Assembly (NCBI RefSeq): GCF_900128985.1
Contig: NZ_FQUC01000009.1
Span: forward strand, 113,033 to 177,032
Reading direction: 5' to 3'
DNA: 64,000 bases
From: Indolivaga macrotermitis
GTDB lineage: Bacteria > Bacteroidota > Bacteroidia > Bacteroidales > Dysgonomonadaceae
This document shows positions 63,685-64,000 of this stretch, piece by piece. A program made the translations under genes and the position numbers. The notes under the pieces are model-generated. The model did not search any database and was not told where the DNA came from. It was given only the letters and a program-made list of their open reading frames with translations. The first letter of the stretch is position 1, and every line of letters begins with the position of its first letter.

Positions 63685-63884
63685 CGGATAATTATTATTT
63701 TATAGTTACCTTTTAAGTATTTAGATGTAAATACACTATCTGCTTTATGAAACTGAGCTTCAAAACGATTCGGCTTACTTATTTCTTTTCTGGGCTTTTC
63801 CTTACTTTTCGCTTGGACTCCATAACAAGCCGAGACCCCGGTTACAAGAGCGAATGATAGTGCAACTAAGATATATTTTTTCAT
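63675..63884 (-). CDS. small lipoprotein of the lysis-like cassette
   Basis: 69 residues: signal peptide MKKYILVALSFALVTGVSA with Cys20 in a lipobox (VSAC), then a short basic mature part (KSKEKPRKEISKPNRFEAQF). Its ATG overlaps the stop of the upstream GH19 gene (ATGA at 63884-63881). Small outer-membrane lipoproteins directly behind an endolysin gene are typical of o-spanins. The role is inferred. Confidence 0.7.
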   Translation of the reverse strand: MKKYILVALSFALVTGVSACYGVQAKSKEKPRKEISKPNRFEAQFHKADSVFTSKYLKGNYKIIIIRCD

Positions 63885-64000
63885 TTCAACACCTCCTTTG
63901 CTTTATCCCATATTTCTTTTCTGTCAGCATAGCCGTTATATCCTCCGTTGATAGCTTTGGTCAGTTTCTTGAAATCTTCTTCTTTCAGCGTAGCATAACG
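63881..64000 (-). CDS. GH19-type chitinase/endolysin, C-terminal end only
   Basis: The last 39 codons before a TGA at 63883-63881 are in the window. They translate to RYATLKEEDFKKLTKAINGG followed by YNGYADRKEIWDKAKEVLK. The INGG.NG.ADR....A..VL pattern is the conserved end of GH19 chitinases and phage endolysins of that fold. The start and active site lie beyond the window edge. It is the first visible gene of the minus-strand cassette. Confidence 0.8.
   Translation of the reverse strand, partial: RYATLKEEDFKKLTKAINGGYNGYADRKEIWDKAKEVLK

Overview
The window is a piece of a Bacteroidota chromosome, most likely a Dysgonomonas-like member of the Bacteroidales. Evidence: low-GC DNA; promoters of the Bacteroidota type (TTTG, about 18-19 bp, then TAnnTTTG); a short primary sigma factor without region 1.1; two-subunit methylmalonyl-CoA mutase; a GXHH-type IleS; MurA with Asp in place of the usual Cys; a capsule-assembly Wzi protein; and secreted proteins with VGINTxxP and FISUMP signatures. 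Genus is an inference; there is no rRNA or tRNA gene in the window to settle it. Layout: 1-10.3 kb holds a CPA2 antiporter with a helical hypothetical gene (both minus), an XRE-cupin regulator with an acyl-CoA synthetase, a DegP-type protease, the primary sigma factor and a CPA1 antiporter. 10.3-18.8 kb holds ybaK, an RRM RNA-binding protein with a long leader, an lptF-like permease / ribBA / aminotransferase run, thymidine kinase, MgtE and a DUF3806-like gene. 18.8-24.2 kb is a minus-strand operon ileS > TraR/DksA-like > lspA > DUF4296 lipoprotein. 24.3-31.6 kb has wzi, an acidic membrane protein, murB, murA, an iron alcohol dehydrogenase and a GH18 chitinase. 31.6-41.1 kb (minus) has a lipoprotein made of 57-bp tandem repeats, a barrel-like secreted protein, mutB and mutA, and a GT2 / FkbM-methyltransferase pair. 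41.2-51.8 kb (plus) has parC, a DUF3316-like protein, a large membrane protein, a quinol-monooxygenase-like gene, then corC-like / tgt / lptG-like and a small membrane protein overlapping an ABC ATPase. From about 51.8 kb the DNA becomes accessory in character. First come long gene-poor stretches and a cluster of secreted VGINTxxP proteins with a GC-richer PKD/FISUMP protein (52.4-57.1 kb). Then follows a prophage- or island-like segment (57.2 kb to the window end) with a tyrosine recombinase, decayed copies of phage-lysis-type genes, dispersed repeats that punctuate the recombinase locus, a two-TM protein of unknown role, and at the very end an intact lysis-like cassette (GH19 hydrolase end, small lipoprotein, small basic protein, membrane-anchored protein). 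How genes work together: murA, murB, lspA, the two LptF/LptG-like permeases, wzi and the GT2/FkbM pair serve the envelope; mutAB with the acyl-CoA synthetase serves propionate/acyl-CoA metabolism; tgt, ileS and ybaK serve translation quality. Most notable observations: a three-copy hairpin repeat (AAGGTC-nnn-GACCTT) in the leaders of an acyl-CoA synthetase, murB and mutB; a swapped GXHH signature in IleS; a Tgt that has lost its three zinc cysteines; and three related direct repeats around the tyrosine recombinase, one of which coincides with the truncation point of a duplicated gene.
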